Of a stretch of DNA of 64,000 nt, positions 50,829 through 59,742 are shown one piece after another; position 1 is the stretch's first letter, and each line of letters begins with the position of its first letter. The stretch comes from Deltaproteobacteria bacterium (lineage in GTDB: Bacteria > Desulfobacterota > Desulfomonilia > UBA1062). The DNA lies in the NCBI GenBank assembly GCA_018436855.1, contig JAHDKO010000051.1, positions 1-64,000 of the forward strand. The letters are read 5' to 3'. The translations under genes and the position numbers were made by a program. The notes under the pieces were generated by a model. That model was not told where the DNA came from. It worked only from the letters and a program-made list of their open reading frames with translations, and did no database searches.

Positions 50829-51204
50829 CTTTGGCCACCTCCTTGAGAACCCGTCAAATCGGCTCCATCAATGAATCCGCCTTCTAAAGTCCGCTTCCTG
50901 AAGGACCTTGCAGGCGGGGTCATCTTCCCGTTCAAGTTTTATTGGCTTCCACGGGGTCGAAGGACTTGCCCTTCAAAGGTTTATACCATTGAATAATCGG
51001 GCCGGCTGTCCCGAAAGACAAGGGCAGCCTGAGCAGTGGACGGTCCGTACGCGGCAGGGACCGAATTGAAGATCGGATGTAATGTGGTATAATAGTTTCA
51101 CAAAGCGTATGCGGGCGCTGCATGCCTGATGGTGCGGGCCGATCGTCCATCCCGGAGCCGCCTTTTTCGCATGCAGCGAACAGGGATTTCTCTCCCGGAG
51201 AGCG
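50829..51204. other. Intergenic region upstream of the AI-2E/PerM gene
   Basis: No gene supported. It contains the lipocalin promoter region on the left and a plus-strand promoter candidate at 51066-51093. Confidence 0.4.
51066..51093 (+). promoter_or_regulatory. Candidate sigma-70 promoter of the PerM-family gene
   Basis: TTGAAG (51066-51071), 16-base spacer, consensus TATAAT (51088-51093), about 110 bases before the ATG. Confidence 0.5.
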
Positions 51205-52314
51205 ATGGGGGGCATGACAAAGATCCTGAGACAGTCCATCCAGGAATGGTTCAGGCGCTACTTTTCCAACCAGCAGGTGATCATCCTCATCCTCCTGCTC
51301 GCGGCCGGGTTCGTTCTGGTGTATTTCTTCATCGGCATCCTCACGCCGGTGTTCGTTGCGCTCATCATCGCCTATGTGCTCGACGGCGTCGTGAAGCGGC
51401 TGGAGGATCTTCCCATGGGAAGGCTTCCAGCGGTTCTCGTCGTCTTTTCCCTGTTCATGGCGTTTCTCCTGGCAATGCTCATGGTGTTTCTCCCCCTGCT
51501 CTACTGGGAAGTCGCCCAGCTGGCGCAGGAGCTGCCTTCCATGATAGCCGACCTCCGCGGGCAGATACAGGTCCTGTCACGACAATATCCGGACGTGATA
51601 TCCCCCGAAAGGATCAGGCAGGTTCAGGAGATCATCAGTTCCGAGCTTACCCGTATCGGAGAGTATCTCATCCAGATATCCGTGAGCTCGGTGAGAAGTA
51701 TCATCACGATCCTCATCTATGTGGTCCTGGTGCCTTTCGTCACCTTCTTTCTTCTGAAGGACAAAGACATGATCCTGTCCCGGCTCAAGAATGTCCTGCC
51801 TGAGAACAGCGGGCTCGCGGTTCAGGTGGGGAAGGAGGCGAACAGGCGGTTCTCGAACTATGTCAGGGGCAAGATATGGGAGATACTCATCGAATGGGGG
51901 CTGACCTATATCGCGTTCATCTTCCTGGGGCTGAAGTATGCGCTGCTTCTGTCCTTTTTCGTGGGCCTGTCCGTGCTCGTTCCCTATATCGGGGTGATCC
52001 TGGCGGCACTGCCCGCAATTCTGGTCGGCCTGGTCCAATGGGGCGCCGGTGCCCAGATCGTCTATCTCCTGGGAATCTTCATCGTCATCCAGACGGTCAC
52101 GAGCAACATCATCAATCCCTTGCTCTTTTCGGAAATGGTGAATATCCATCCAGTGGCCATCATCGTCGCACTCCTTGTCTTCGGCGAGCTGTGGGGTGTC
52201 TGGGGGCTCATCTTTGCCATCCCCTTGGCCACCCTGATCCAGACCGTGATCAATGCCTGGATCAGAACAGTCTCCCGGAGAGCCGTACCGGAAGAAAAAC
52301 CGGGGGGACGATAG
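51205..52314 (+). CDS. AI-2E/PerM family membrane transporter
   Basis: A 369-residue membrane protein of the AI-2 exporter (TqsA/PerM) family: about seven to eight hydrophobic segments, starting QVIILILLLAAGFVLVYFFI, with the typical VPFVTFFLLKDKDMI, SNYVRGKIWEILIEWGLTYI, LVPYIGVILAALPAILVGL and INPLLFSEMVNIHPVAIIVA. ATG 51205 and ATG 51214 are both possible; GGAGAG precedes the first. Substrates in this family are not generally known, and AI-2 transport should not be assumed. Confidence 0.9.
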   Translation: MGGMTKILRQSIQEWFRRYFSNQQVIILILLLAAGFVLVYFFIGILTPVFVALIIAYVLDGVVKRLEDLPMGRLPAVLVVFSLFMAFLLAMLMVFLPLLYWEVAQLAQELPSMIADLRGQIQVLSRQYPDVISPERIRQVQEIISSELTRIGEYLIQISVSSVRSIITILIYVVLVPFVTFFLLKDKDMILSRLKNVLPENSGLAVQVGKEANRRFSNYVRGKIWEILIEWGLTYIAFIFLGLKYALLLSFFVGLSVLVPYIGVILAALPAILVGLVQWGAGAQIVYLLGIFIVIQTVTSNIINPLLFSEMVNIHPVAIIVALLVFGELWGVWGLIFAIPLATLIQTVINAWIRTVSRRAVPEEKPGGR

Positions 52315-52338
52315 CGGCAGTCATGGAAAAAATGCCCA

Positions 52339-52947
52339 TCACGGAACCTTCTGCGTCTCGTCGTTCAGCTTGCGGTAAAGCCCGGATCTGACGATGTTGA
52401 GGGTTCGCTGCCACTGATGGTCGAATACGATCTGCTCTACATCGGCATGCCGGGGGAAGGTCCAGATGGCAAGCGCACCCGGATCCGGCCCCAAAGGCCC
52501 CATCCGGCAGAGGACCGCGTTGAGCACGCCGTTTTCGTACCTGTCTGCACGCTCGGAGAAATGCCGGGCAACAACCTCTTCCCGATGGGAGACATCATGA
52601 GTGAAGAACTCGATATACTGGATCCCGCCCTCGATGGGCGGCCCGGAGAGCACCTCGGTATAACAGCCCGCCTGGCAGAGATGGATGGCATTCTGGGAGG
52701 CGGCCGAATGCAGGGTCCTGCGCGCCTTGAAATATGATTCCCACTCCTGGAGCCTCTCGAATGTTCTGCACTGCCAGATGGCCAGAAAGGGAGGGTGCGG
52801 GCCGAGCCTGAGAGCACGGCCGAGCACGGCCAGCGGCTGGTTTTCGGAAAAGGCATCGTCGTCTGCCCAACTGCCCTTTTCCCCATGGGGCTTGATCAAT
52901 TCGAAAGGTATGGAGCGGTCGTGCTCCATGTATTCGATGTAAATCAT
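52339..52947 (-). CDS. Tandem dimeric alpha-beta barrel-like (NIPSNAP-like) hypothetical protein
   Basis: A 202-residue soluble protein made of two similar halves: IYIEYMEHDRSIPF...LAIWQCRTFERLQEWESYF and IQYIEFFTHDVSHRE...LAIWTFPRHADVEQIVFDHQ. Each half has the beta-alpha-beta pattern of ferredoxin-like barrels such as NIPSNAP or EthD proteins, so the gene looks like an internal duplication. ATG 52947 is preceded by CGAGGAGGAAGAC. Function unknown. It converges with the PerM-family gene. Confidence 0.6.
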   Translation of the reverse strand: MIYIEYMEHDRSIPFELIKPHGEKGSWADDDAFSENQPLAVLGRALRLGPHPPFLAIWQCRTFERLQEWESYFKARRTLHSAASQNAIHLCQAGCYTEVLSGPPIEGGIQYIEFFTHDVSHREEVVARHFSERADRYENGVLNAVLCRMGPLGPDPGALAIWTFPRHADVEQIVFDHQWQRTLNIVRSGLYRKLNDETQKVP

Positions 52948-53072
52948 GTCTTCCTCCTCGTGCCTCGATTTTCGATCACCCTTTTCCGGCAGACTTGAAG
53001 GGAAATGACGCCCTCGAATAACGAGAACACACACGGAGGTGCTGATGTGATGAAGGAACTCACTGTGAATGT

Positions 53073-53100
53073 ATTATAACAGGGGATGAGCGGCCCTCAA
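53073..53100 (-). promoter_or_regulatory. Candidate sigma-70 promoter of the 52339-52947 gene
   Basis: On the minus strand TTGAGG (53100-53095), 16-base spacer, consensus TATAAT (53078-53073), about 125 bases before the ATG. Confidence 0.4.
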
Positions 53101-53160
53101 ATCGTTGCCGGGTTTTTTTAGCCGAGTGCGCGGGTGTGCGGGTTTTTAAGGGGGGCGGCA

Positions 53161-53685
53161 TCAGACAGGGGACCGGGAAAGGAATGGAGGTTTCCTCAGA
53201 GCAGCGGTCATAGGGAAAAACCTGATTCCGTTGACCGTTCTCTCCGGTCCCCGGAGTGTGAACCCCATCTGCGAGTACGCCCCAACGGCATTGGGAGATG
53301 CGTTCACGCTGATCTCCCTGAGCCAGGGGTCACGGTCCCGGCAGATCTTCAGCGCCCGTTTGAGCAGGGTCCTTCCGATGCCTTTCCTCTGGAAGGGTTC
53401 GTAAACGAAGAACAGGGAGATGTGATGGTACTTTTGTATCTCGATCATGGCGATGATGTCACGCCCCGCTTGCGCCACGAGAATGAAGTGGTCTGAGCGG
53501 GAGCGTTTCAGGAGGTCGTCGCTGCGGGCATACTTGAGGAACTCGTTGACCCCTTCGGGAGAGTATTGGGGTGCTACGCTGCTTTTGAACACCTCGACGA
53601 TCAGGCCGATCACCCGGTCTTCCTCGCCCGGCTTCATGTATCGATAGCGGACATGATGAAACAGGGACACCAGGGCATCCATCAC
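53161..53685 (-). CDS. GNAT-family N-acetyltransferase
   Basis: A 174-residue protein with the GNAT fold: RYRYMKPGEEDRVIGLIVEV at the start, IAMIEIQKYHHISLFFVYEP, the acetyl-CoA pyrophosphate loop FQRKGIGRTLL, and SVNASPNAVGAYSQMGFTL. The acetyl acceptor is unknown. It stands alone on the minus strand. Confidence 0.88.
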   Translation of the reverse strand: MMDALVSLFHHVRYRYMKPGEEDRVIGLIVEVFKSSVAPQYSPEGVNEFLKYARSDDLLKRSRSDHFILVAQAGRDIIAMIEIQKYHHISLFFVYEPFQRKGIGRTLLKRALKICRDRDPWLREISVNASPNAVGAYSQMGFTLRGPERTVNGIRFFPMTAALRKPPFLSRSPV

Positions 53686-54161
53686 CGAAACCCCGCTATT
53701 CGTGTGAATGAGGCAAGAAACCCTCCTTCATGGAGCGTCTCCCCAGAGAGAATTCTGCATGAAGCCATGTGTCCGGTCTCGATCCCTGACCCCTGTGCCG
53801 CGGACCGGGTATGCCGGAGAAGTTGAGTCCAAAAAACAGATGTCCGGATGTCCGGGCGGCCCTGCTCCCGGTGCACGGACGTGCCGGGCTGCCGGAGCGT
53901 TAGGACCGGCACCATCGTTTCTTACATGCTGAGAATACAGAGCAGCCGGAAAAAATCAAACTCCTGCCCTTTCCCCGGTAACGATCGAGCCCCCTCACAG
54001 TGCCGGCGACATCACCGGGGACATGCCGGGAAAATCCGCCGGGATTTCTGCAAGGCCGGGTCAGCGGCTGAAAATGACGCTCTTTCGACCGCCGGGTGGC
54101 GGCTATTTTTGTGAAGGGTGTGATAAGGGCCTCACTGCGGGCCTGCCGCTTCCGGCGCAAA
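53686..54161. other. Gene-free stretch
   Basis: No convincing gene on either strand. CCGCC-GGGT-GGCGG followed by CTATTTTT (54089-54110) is a terminator-like hairpin pointing right, with no plus-strand gene upstream of it to serve. Confidence 0.4.
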
Positions 54162-54551
54162 TCAGGGTATTTGATAGCTGATCACCCTGATGACCAGGCC
54201 TGCGGGTTCATGTTCGAATATGAGAACGCCCTGCTCTTCTGAGCGCCCTGGTACGTAATCGAATGTCGTGGATGCCTCTTCCCGCCCGCTGTCAACAATG
54301 ATGAAGCCCGCGACCTTCACGCGCTCTCCGGTCTGGTCGCCCTTGTTTTCAATGGTGAAATCGACATAATAGGAATGCCCTTCCACCCGGGTTTGCCCTT
54401 GTCTGACCTCAAAGCGGGCCGGCCGGTCGACCGGGCTCAGCCAGACAAAGATCACCACCCCAACCAGAAGGCCGAGTATGACGAGTGAGACGCCCAGCGA
54501 AACCCACTCGGCACGGGAATATCCGGGTTCCGGTCCTTCAGGAGGATTCAT
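54162..54551 (-). CDS. TIGR02588 family protein
   Basis: A 129-residue protein with one N-terminal membrane helix (about 17-39, VSLGVSLVILGLLVGVVIFV) and a beta-rich outer domain with GHSYYVDFTIENKGDQTGE and a C-terminal RVISYQIP. I recognise it as the small partner of the TIGR02587/TIGR02588 two-gene cassette. ATG 54551 overlaps the partner stop (ATGA), and its product is likely tail-out of the membrane. Function unknown. Confidence 0.8.
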   Translation of the reverse strand: MNPPEGPEPGYSRAEWVSLGVSLVILGLLVGVVIFVWLSPVDRPARFEVRQGQTRVEGHSYYVDFTIENKGDQTGERVKVAGFIIVDSGREEASTTFDYVPGRSEEQGVLIFEHEPAGLVIRVISYQIP

Positions 54552-55438
54552 ACCGCCAATCTCCCCGCCGCCCCTCCAATGCTCGCCGGGAACCCCAGGA
54601 TAATGGTGTAGTTCAGCCACTCAAGCCAGGATCGGTCCATCCCGGCGGTCTGAAAGAGCCAGAGCATGAACAGGCTCACCATCAGCGCCACCAGATATGA
54701 GTTGATCGTCTCTACCACAGGGTGCTGGAAAATGCCTCGCTGCTCCATTCTCTTGCTTTCTGAAACGAATGAGGCCTCGAAGACAATGATATAGGAGATG
54801 ACCAGGGAGGTCAGAATGAGCAGAAGCATGCCAAGAGAGGATAATCTGCTTGCAATGATCAGGATCTCGTCTGCGGGTGCTATGGCAAAGCCGATGATAA
54901 CCGCCCCCAGCCCGGTTGCTCCCATATCCACGAGCGTTCCGTGCAGTTTTCCCCTGGCCGTTCGGTCTTCTTCTTTCTTTTTCTCCGCGAGCTGCTGCGA
55001 CGTATCGACCCCTTCGGTTTTTTGCCCCTCCACCAGATGATCGGATATGCCGGCGCCTATCCCGAAAGGGATGGCCTCCATGGTGATATGACCGATGATG
55101 TTCTCCAGTCCGAGATCGATATGCAGGACCCCGATGATCATCAGGCTCAGCGAGGCGCAGACGATTGCAACGGCCAGCGCGACGAGGCTGTCCATGATCG
55201 AGATAGCCCACCGGTACTCCTTTTTTTTGCGAAACCCTGCGCCGTAATCCAGGATGATGAGCAGGAACAGGGAAACACCGAGAGAAAGTGCCATGTGCAG
55301 CGCATTCACCTGATTTCCCGCCCACCACACCTCCATGGTATACAGAAGGGGAATACCGAAGAGAAACGCCCCCGAAACCGCCCGGAGAATGTCATCGAGC
55401 TCGCTGTACCAGGGATTGCTTTCTTTTGTGGAAGCCAT
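54548..55438 (-). CDS. TIGR02587 (DUF2391) family integral membrane protein
   Basis: A 296-residue membrane protein with about seven hydrophobic spans: AVSGAFLFGIPLLYTMEVWW, ALSLGVSLFLLIILDY, ALAVAIVCASLSLMIIGVL, ITMEAIPFGIGAGISDHL, GLGAVIIGFAIAPADEIL, MLLLILTSLVISYIIVFEAS and a C-terminal span pair. Always paired with TIGR02588 in the genomes where it was defined; here the genes overlap by ATGA. The role is unknown, and it could be a transporter or sensor. Confidence 0.82.
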   Translation of the reverse strand: MASTKESNPWYSELDDILRAVSGAFLFGIPLLYTMEVWWAGNQVNALHMALSLGVSLFLLIILDYGAGFRKKKEYRWAISIMDSLVALAVAIVCASLSLMIIGVLHIDLGLENIIGHITMEAIPFGIGAGISDHLVEGQKTEGVDTSQQLAEKKKEEDRTARGKLHGTLVDMGATGLGAVIIGFAIAPADEILIIASRLSSLGMLLLILTSLVISYIIVFEASFVSESKRMEQRGIFQHPVVETINSYLVALMVSLFMLWLFQTAGMDRSWLEWLNYTIILGFPASIGGAAGRLAV

Positions 55439-55671
55439 GAACCGTTTTTACCTCGGGCGCCGACGCCCTGTCGTTTTGTGAAAAAAGGCGGACCAGGCCT
55501 TTGCCCGCTGCAATTCTCGGGCGTTTATGGAGAACAGGGAAAGGCACGCCCGTCACCGGAACCATCACGGTTATATATATGATTATGCCTCTTCTCCCGC
55601 ATCGCAAGAGAGTACCGTCTGGATGCAGGAGGGCTTCTTCGGGGAAAAAGCGGAAAAAATTATCTTTTTGC

Positions 55672-55701
55672 TTGAATAATACCCTCTGTAATGCATATAC
55701 T
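55672..55701 (+). promoter_or_regulatory. Candidate sigma-70 promoter of the acyl-CoA ligase operon
   Basis: TTGAAT (55672-55677), 18-base spacer, TATACT (55696-55701); 43 bases before the ATG at 55744. Confidence 0.5.
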
Positions 55702-55724
55702 ACTATTGTAATACAGTAATACTG
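55687..55724. promoter_or_regulatory. Repeated palindromic operator sites in the acyl-CoA ligase promoter
   Basis: TGTAATGCA (55687-55695), TGTAATACA (55707-55715, palindrome around A) and CAGTAATACTG (55714-55724, palindrome). The first two are 20 bases apart, two helical turns, and flank the -10 element. TTGTAATACAG is close to the TNGTNNNACNA consensus of FadR-type GntR regulators, and such a gene lies 3.3 kb downstream. Confidence 0.5.
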
Positions 55725-55743
55725 AAAGTGAGGGTTTTCCGTT

Positions 55744-57375
55744 ATGATGGATTATCCTTTGTTGCTTCGCACCTATCTTATCCGGACAGCGAGGTATTTT
55801 GCAAAAAAGGAGATCGTTTCGGTATATCCCGAAGGGGCATTCCGCTACAACTACGGGGAATACTACCAGCGGGTCTGCCGGCTGGCGCACGCGCTGAAAT
55901 CCCTGGGCATCGGACGCGGGGACCGGGTGGCGAGCATCGCGCTCAACGACCACCGGCACCTGGAGCTCTATCTCGGCGTGCCCTGCTGCGGGGCGGTGCT
56001 CCATACCGTGAATTTCCGGCTTCCGGCGCGTCATCTTGTCCATATCATCAACCATGCCGGGGACCGGGTGGTGTTCGTGGACGAGGACCTGCTCATGTTC
56101 ATCGAGCCTCTGAAGGATCAACTCACGACCGTGGAGAAGTTCGTGGTGCTCTCCCATACGGGCACGCTTCCGCAGACGGGCATCGAAAACATCGTGCTCT
56201 ATGACGACCTGATAGGCGATTTCCCCGATGAGTACGATTTTCCGGACGATCTGAGCGAGCAGGACCCGGCAATGATCTGCTACACCTCGGCCACCACGGG
56301 CGATCCCAAGGGCGTGGTGTATTCCCACCGGGCCATCGTGCTTCACAGCCTTACCGTGGGAATCACCTTCGGTGCCGGAGAGTCCGACTGCATCCTCCAC
56401 ATCGTGCCCATGTTCCACGCCAATGCCTGGTGCGCGCCCTTCGCGGGGCTCATCGCCGGGTGCAAGCAGGTGCTGCCGGGCAGGGAGGTCATCAACATGG
56501 AGAAGCTCTGCCGGATGATCGCGGATGAAAAGGTCACCTTCACCGCAGGCGTGCCCACCATCTGGATGCTTTTGTTCGATTATCTGGAAAAGGGGGGCTG
56601 GCACGACTTCTCGTCTTTGAAGACCATCGTGAGCGGGGGCGCGGCGATCCCCCTGCATCTGCTCAAGACCTTCAACGAAAAGTACAATTTCCCCATCAAG
56701 CAGGCCTACGGAGCCACGGAGACCACGCCCCTGGTCTCCGCTGCCCTGCCCAAGAGCTATATGACCGGCCTGAGCGATAAGGAGCTCTACGACATCCGCA
56801 CCAGCGTGGGTATCCTGGTCATGGGGCTGGAAATGAAGATCGTGGGGACCGACGGCGCCGAGGTCGAGATGGACGGCACACAGTGGGGCGAGATCTGGCT
56901 TCGCGGGCCCTGGATCGCGAATGAATACTACCGGGACCCCGAGCGCTCCAAAGATGCCTTTGCCGGCGGATGGTACCACACCGGGGATGTGGCCACCATC
57001 GACAGCGAGGGATATATCCGGCTCGTGGACCGCACCAGAGACCTGGTCAAGAGCGCGGGGGAGTGGATCTCATCCGTGGATCTGGAGAATCTGATCATGG
57101 AGCACCCCGGTGTGGCGGAGGCCGCCATCATCGGCATTCCTCACCCCAAGTGGCAGGAGAGGCCCCTTGCATGCGTGAGCGTCGTCGACGGGCAAAGCGT
57201 GACCGCAGACGATCTCAAGGCCTTTCTGAAAGACAGGGTCAGAGCTTCCTGGTGGATCCCGGACGACTTCGTGTTTCTGCCCGGGATCCCCAAGACCAGC
57301 GTAGGCAAGTTCGACAAGCGGGAGCTGCGGAGGCTCTACGCAGAAGGCGAGATCGGGCCGGTCAATATGGCCTGA
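55744..57375 (+). CDS. Acyl-CoA synthetase (AMP-forming), fatty-acid ligase type
   Basis: A 543-residue adenylate-forming ligase: P-loop ICYTSATTGDPKGVVYSH, adenine-site QAYGATETTPLVS, hinge GGWYHTGDVATIDSEGYIRL and C-terminal catalytic lysine segment PKTSVGKFDKRELR. It resembles medium/long-chain fatty acyl-CoA synthetases of the AlkK type and would make acyl-CoA from a carboxylate, ATP and CoA. Two adjacent ATG codons (55744, 55747) lie after AAAGTGAGG. The acyl-CoA dehydrogenase follows 66 bases later on the same strand, so activation and first oxidation are coupled. Substrate unknown. Confidence 0.93.
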   Translation: MMDYPLLLRTYLIRTARYFAKKEIVSVYPEGAFRYNYGEYYQRVCRLAHALKSLGIGRGDRVASIALNDHRHLELYLGVPCCGAVLHTVNFRLPARHLVHIINHAGDRVVFVDEDLLMFIEPLKDQLTTVEKFVVLSHTGTLPQTGIENIVLYDDLIGDFPDEYDFPDDLSEQDPAMICYTSATTGDPKGVVYSHRAIVLHSLTVGITFGAGESDCILHIVPMFHANAWCAPFAGLIAGCKQVLPGREVINMEKLCRMIADEKVTFTAGVPTIWMLLFDYLEKGGWHDFSSLKTIVSGGAAIPLHLLKTFNEKYNFPIKQAYGATETTPLVSAALPKSYMTGLSDKELYDIRTSVGILVMGLEMKIVGTDGAEVEMDGTQWGEIWLRGPWIANEYYRDPERSKDAFAGGWYHTGDVATIDSEGYIRLVDRTRDLVKSAGEWISSVDLENLIMEHPGVAEAAIIGIPHPKWQERPLACVSVVDGQSVTADDLKAFLKDRVRASWWIPDDFVFLPGIPKTSVGKFDKRELRRLYAEGEIGPVNMA

Positions 57376-57441
57376 GGTTGAAGCATTTTTCAGCAGGCGG
57401 CAAAATACGCCTGCGATGGATGAGGAGATAAGGAGGAACTC

Positions 57442-58593
57442 ATGTCATTGCTTGAGAGGAGCTACACCGACGAACATCTCCTGTTTCGCGACCAGGTGCG
57501 CAGGTTTTTCGAAAAGGAGGTGACCCCCTACGCGGATATCTGGGAAAAGGAGGGCATGGTGCCCAGGTCCGCGTGGAAGAAGATGGGCGACCAGGGCTTT
57601 CTGTGCCCCTGGCTCGAGGAAGAGTACGGCGGCGTGGGGGCGGATTTCCTCTATTCCTACATCCTCACCGAAGAGCTGGCCAAGACGCACTGCGGCGGGT
57701 TCTTTTTTCCTCTGCACTCGGATATCGTGGTTCCCTACCTGCACAGTTTCGGCACGCGCGAGCAGAAGGAACGGTGGCTTCCGGGATGCGCGGCCGGAGA
57801 CATCATCACCGCGGTGGCCATGACCGAGCCGGGGACCGGCTCCGACCTGGCCGCCATGAGGACCGCTGCAGTCAGGGACGGGGACGACTTCGTCATCAAC
57901 GGGCAGAAGACCTTCATCTCCAACGGCCTGTGCTGCGACCTGGTCATTGTGGCCGCGGTCACCGACTCTCATGCGGCCTCTCCCTACGAGGGCATGTCCC
58001 TGATCGTGGTGGAGGACGGCACGCCCGGCTTCGAGAAGGGGAGACGGCTGGAGAAAATCGGCCTGCACTCCCAGGATACCGCGGAGATGGCCTTCGTGGA
58101 CTGCAGGGTGCCGGCCTCGAACCTGTTGGGCGAAGAGGGCAAGGGATTTTTCTATCTCATGCAGAAGCTCCAGCAGGAGCGGCTCGTCTGCGCCATGGGC
58201 TCGCAGGTGGGGGCCGAGGAGGCCCTGCGCGTGACACTCGATTACACCAGGACGCGGGAGGCCTTCGGCAGGGCCATCAGCCGGTTCCAGTACATCTCGT
58301 TCGAGCTCGCCAAGATGGCCTCCGAGATCGAGGTCGGGAGGGCCTTTCTGGATACCTGCATCCTGGATCACATGGAAGGCAGGCTCGATGTCAAGCGCGC
58401 ATCCATTGCCAAATACTGGATCTGCGAGATGCTCAACCGGGTGGTGAGCCAGTGCGTGCAGTTCCACGGAGGCTACGGATACATGGAGGAATACCCCGTT
58501 GCCCGGATGTTCCGGGATGCCCGGGTGCAGACGATCTATGCCGGCACCTCGGAGATCATGCTGCTCATCATCAGCAGGCAGATGGGGCTTTAG
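57442..58593 (+). CDS. Acyl-CoA dehydrogenase
   Basis: A 383-residue FAD enzyme: CPWLEEEYGGVGADFLYSYI, VAMTEPGTGSDLAAMRT (FAD/substrate loop), TREAFGRAISRFQYISFELA, VQFHGGYGYMEEYPVARMF and C-terminal IYAGTSEIMLLIISRQMGL. The YAGTSEIM ending, with Ala where medium-chain enzymes have catalytic Glu, is usual in long- or branched-chain members whose base lies on another helix. ATG follows ATAAGGAGGAACTC. It forms an operon with the upstream acyl-CoA ligase. The operon terminator lies 310 bases downstream. Confidence 0.95.
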   Translation: MSLLERSYTDEHLLFRDQVRRFFEKEVTPYADIWEKEGMVPRSAWKKMGDQGFLCPWLEEEYGGVGADFLYSYILTEELAKTHCGGFFFPLHSDIVVPYLHSFGTREQKERWLPGCAAGDIITAVAMTEPGTGSDLAAMRTAAVRDGDDFVINGQKTFISNGLCCDLVIVAAVTDSHAASPYEGMSLIVVEDGTPGFEKGRRLEKIGLHSQDTAEMAFVDCRVPASNLLGEEGKGFFYLMQKLQQERLVCAMGSQVGAEEALRVTLDYTRTREAFGRAISRFQYISFELAKMASEIEVGRAFLDTCILDHMEGRLDVKRASIAKYWICEMLNRVVSQCVQFHGGYGYMEEYPVARMFRDARVQTIYAGTSEIMLLIISRQMGL

Positions 58594-58938
58594 GGAAAGA
58601 ACCGCATATAACAGGCTGGGAGCGGACGGTTTCGGACGGCTCGAAAAGGAGGTTTTACCTTCCCGTGCCCGCGAGCGGCACCGGAAGGGGCTTAAGAAAA
58701 ACAGGGCCATGTTACTCTCCAAGCATCATCTTTTTATGATGGGGGCGTCCCCCGCTTGTACCTATGACGCGGCCGGGGACGGCGGGGGGCGCAACCATGG
58801 TATGAAGGCCTGGAAAGAATCGAGCTTGGAGGATGAAAAAAAAGAAGGCTTAAAAAAAAGCCTCTTGAGAAACAAGTTCCACGTATCTTCTCACTTGCTT
58901 GAGCCGCGGCCCTTCACCGATTCGGGCCGCGGTATTTT
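58594..58938. other. Long 3' region between the acyl-CoA dehydrogenase and the GntR gene
   Basis: No gene supported. It contains small inverted repeats (GGGGGCGTCCCCC near 58741; AGGCTT-A6-AAGCCT near 58848) and ends in a strong terminator. Confidence 0.4.
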
Positions 58939-58940
58939 TT
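58904..58940 (+). terminator. Rho-independent terminator
   Basis: CCGCGGCCC pairs with GGGCCGCGG (9 bp, 11-base loop), followed by TATTTTTT. It would end the acyl-CoA ligase/dehydrogenase transcript and touches the stop codon of the convergent GntR gene. Confidence 0.85.
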
Positions 58941-59700
58941 ATTCCTGCGTTGCCGGTTCCGGATGATCGATGGCCTTTTTGAGAGACTTCTCGAGATATT
59001 CGATATGGGCGATCAGGGCGGTCTCGGCGGCCTGGGGGTCGTCCCTTTCGACCGCATCGGTAATGGCGCCGAGCTGTTCGATGATGCGGCCTGCGCTCCC
59101 CCTGATCGTCGAGAGTTTCTTGCGGCTGAAGGGAAATGCGCCCAGGAGCAGGGTGTCGATGGACTTCCTCAGGTGGATGAAGATCGTATTGTGGGTGGAT
59201 TCGATGAGGGTATCGAAGAACCGGGCATAGAGCCTCCCGCCCTCCGGACCGATGGGAACCTGGCGGGCGAGATTTCCCTGGGCGGCCTTTACACAGAATG
59301 AGCGAAGGGCCTTCTTTTCCTCTCTGGTGGCGCATCCGCACGCTAATGCCGCGGCCTTGGCGTCGAGGATCCTCCTGACGCAGAGCAGCTCCCATATCAT
59401 GCCGTGATCGACGGAAAGCAGGTCTTCAATGGATGTTTTTCCGCCTTCCTCGGGGATCCTCACAAATTTGCCCCGCTTGTGCCGGGGCTCGATATATCCT
59501 TTAGCCTCCAGCATCTTCATGGCCTCCCTGAGCGAAATCCTGCTGATGCCCATCATCCTGGTCATCTTGTGCTCCGAGGGAAGGCGCTCGCCCGTCTTCA
59601 GGCTGCCCTTGTTGATCAGATCGATGATCTGCTCCGCCACCTGGGTGGGGATGTTCGGCGCCTTGACGATCGGTGAAATGATGATCCGTTTCTCTTCCAT
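58939..59700 (-). CDS. FadR-type GntR-family regulator
   Basis: A 253-residue regulator with a GntR winged helix (about 16-78: QVAEQIIDLINKGSLKTGER, LPSEHKMTRMMGISRISLRE, ALKMLEAKGY-like block) and a FadR/FCD-type helical effector domain. ATG 59700 is preferred; the frame is open to 59808, but the extra residues carry no family character. It converges with the acyl-CoA ligase/dehydrogenase operon, whose promoter has matching operator words, so acyl-CoA- or acid-responsive repression of that operon is a reasonable inference. A dyad upstream suggests autoregulation. Confidence 0.88.
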   Translation of the reverse strand: MEEKRIIISPIVKAPNIPTQVAEQIIDLINKGSLKTGERLPSEHKMTRMMGISRISLREAMKMLEAKGYIEPRHKRGKFVRIPEEGGKTSIEDLLSVDHGMIWELLCVRRILDAKAAALACGCATREEKKALRSFCVKAAQGNLARQVPIGPEGGRLYARFFDTLIESTHNTIFIHLRKSIDTLLLGAFPFSRKKLSTIRGSAGRIIEQLGAITDAVERDDPQAAETALIAHIEYLEKSLKKAIDHPEPATQE

Positions 59701-59742
59701 AGGCCGGTCCCGAAAGAATGTACGCGTAATATGTCGGGCATG

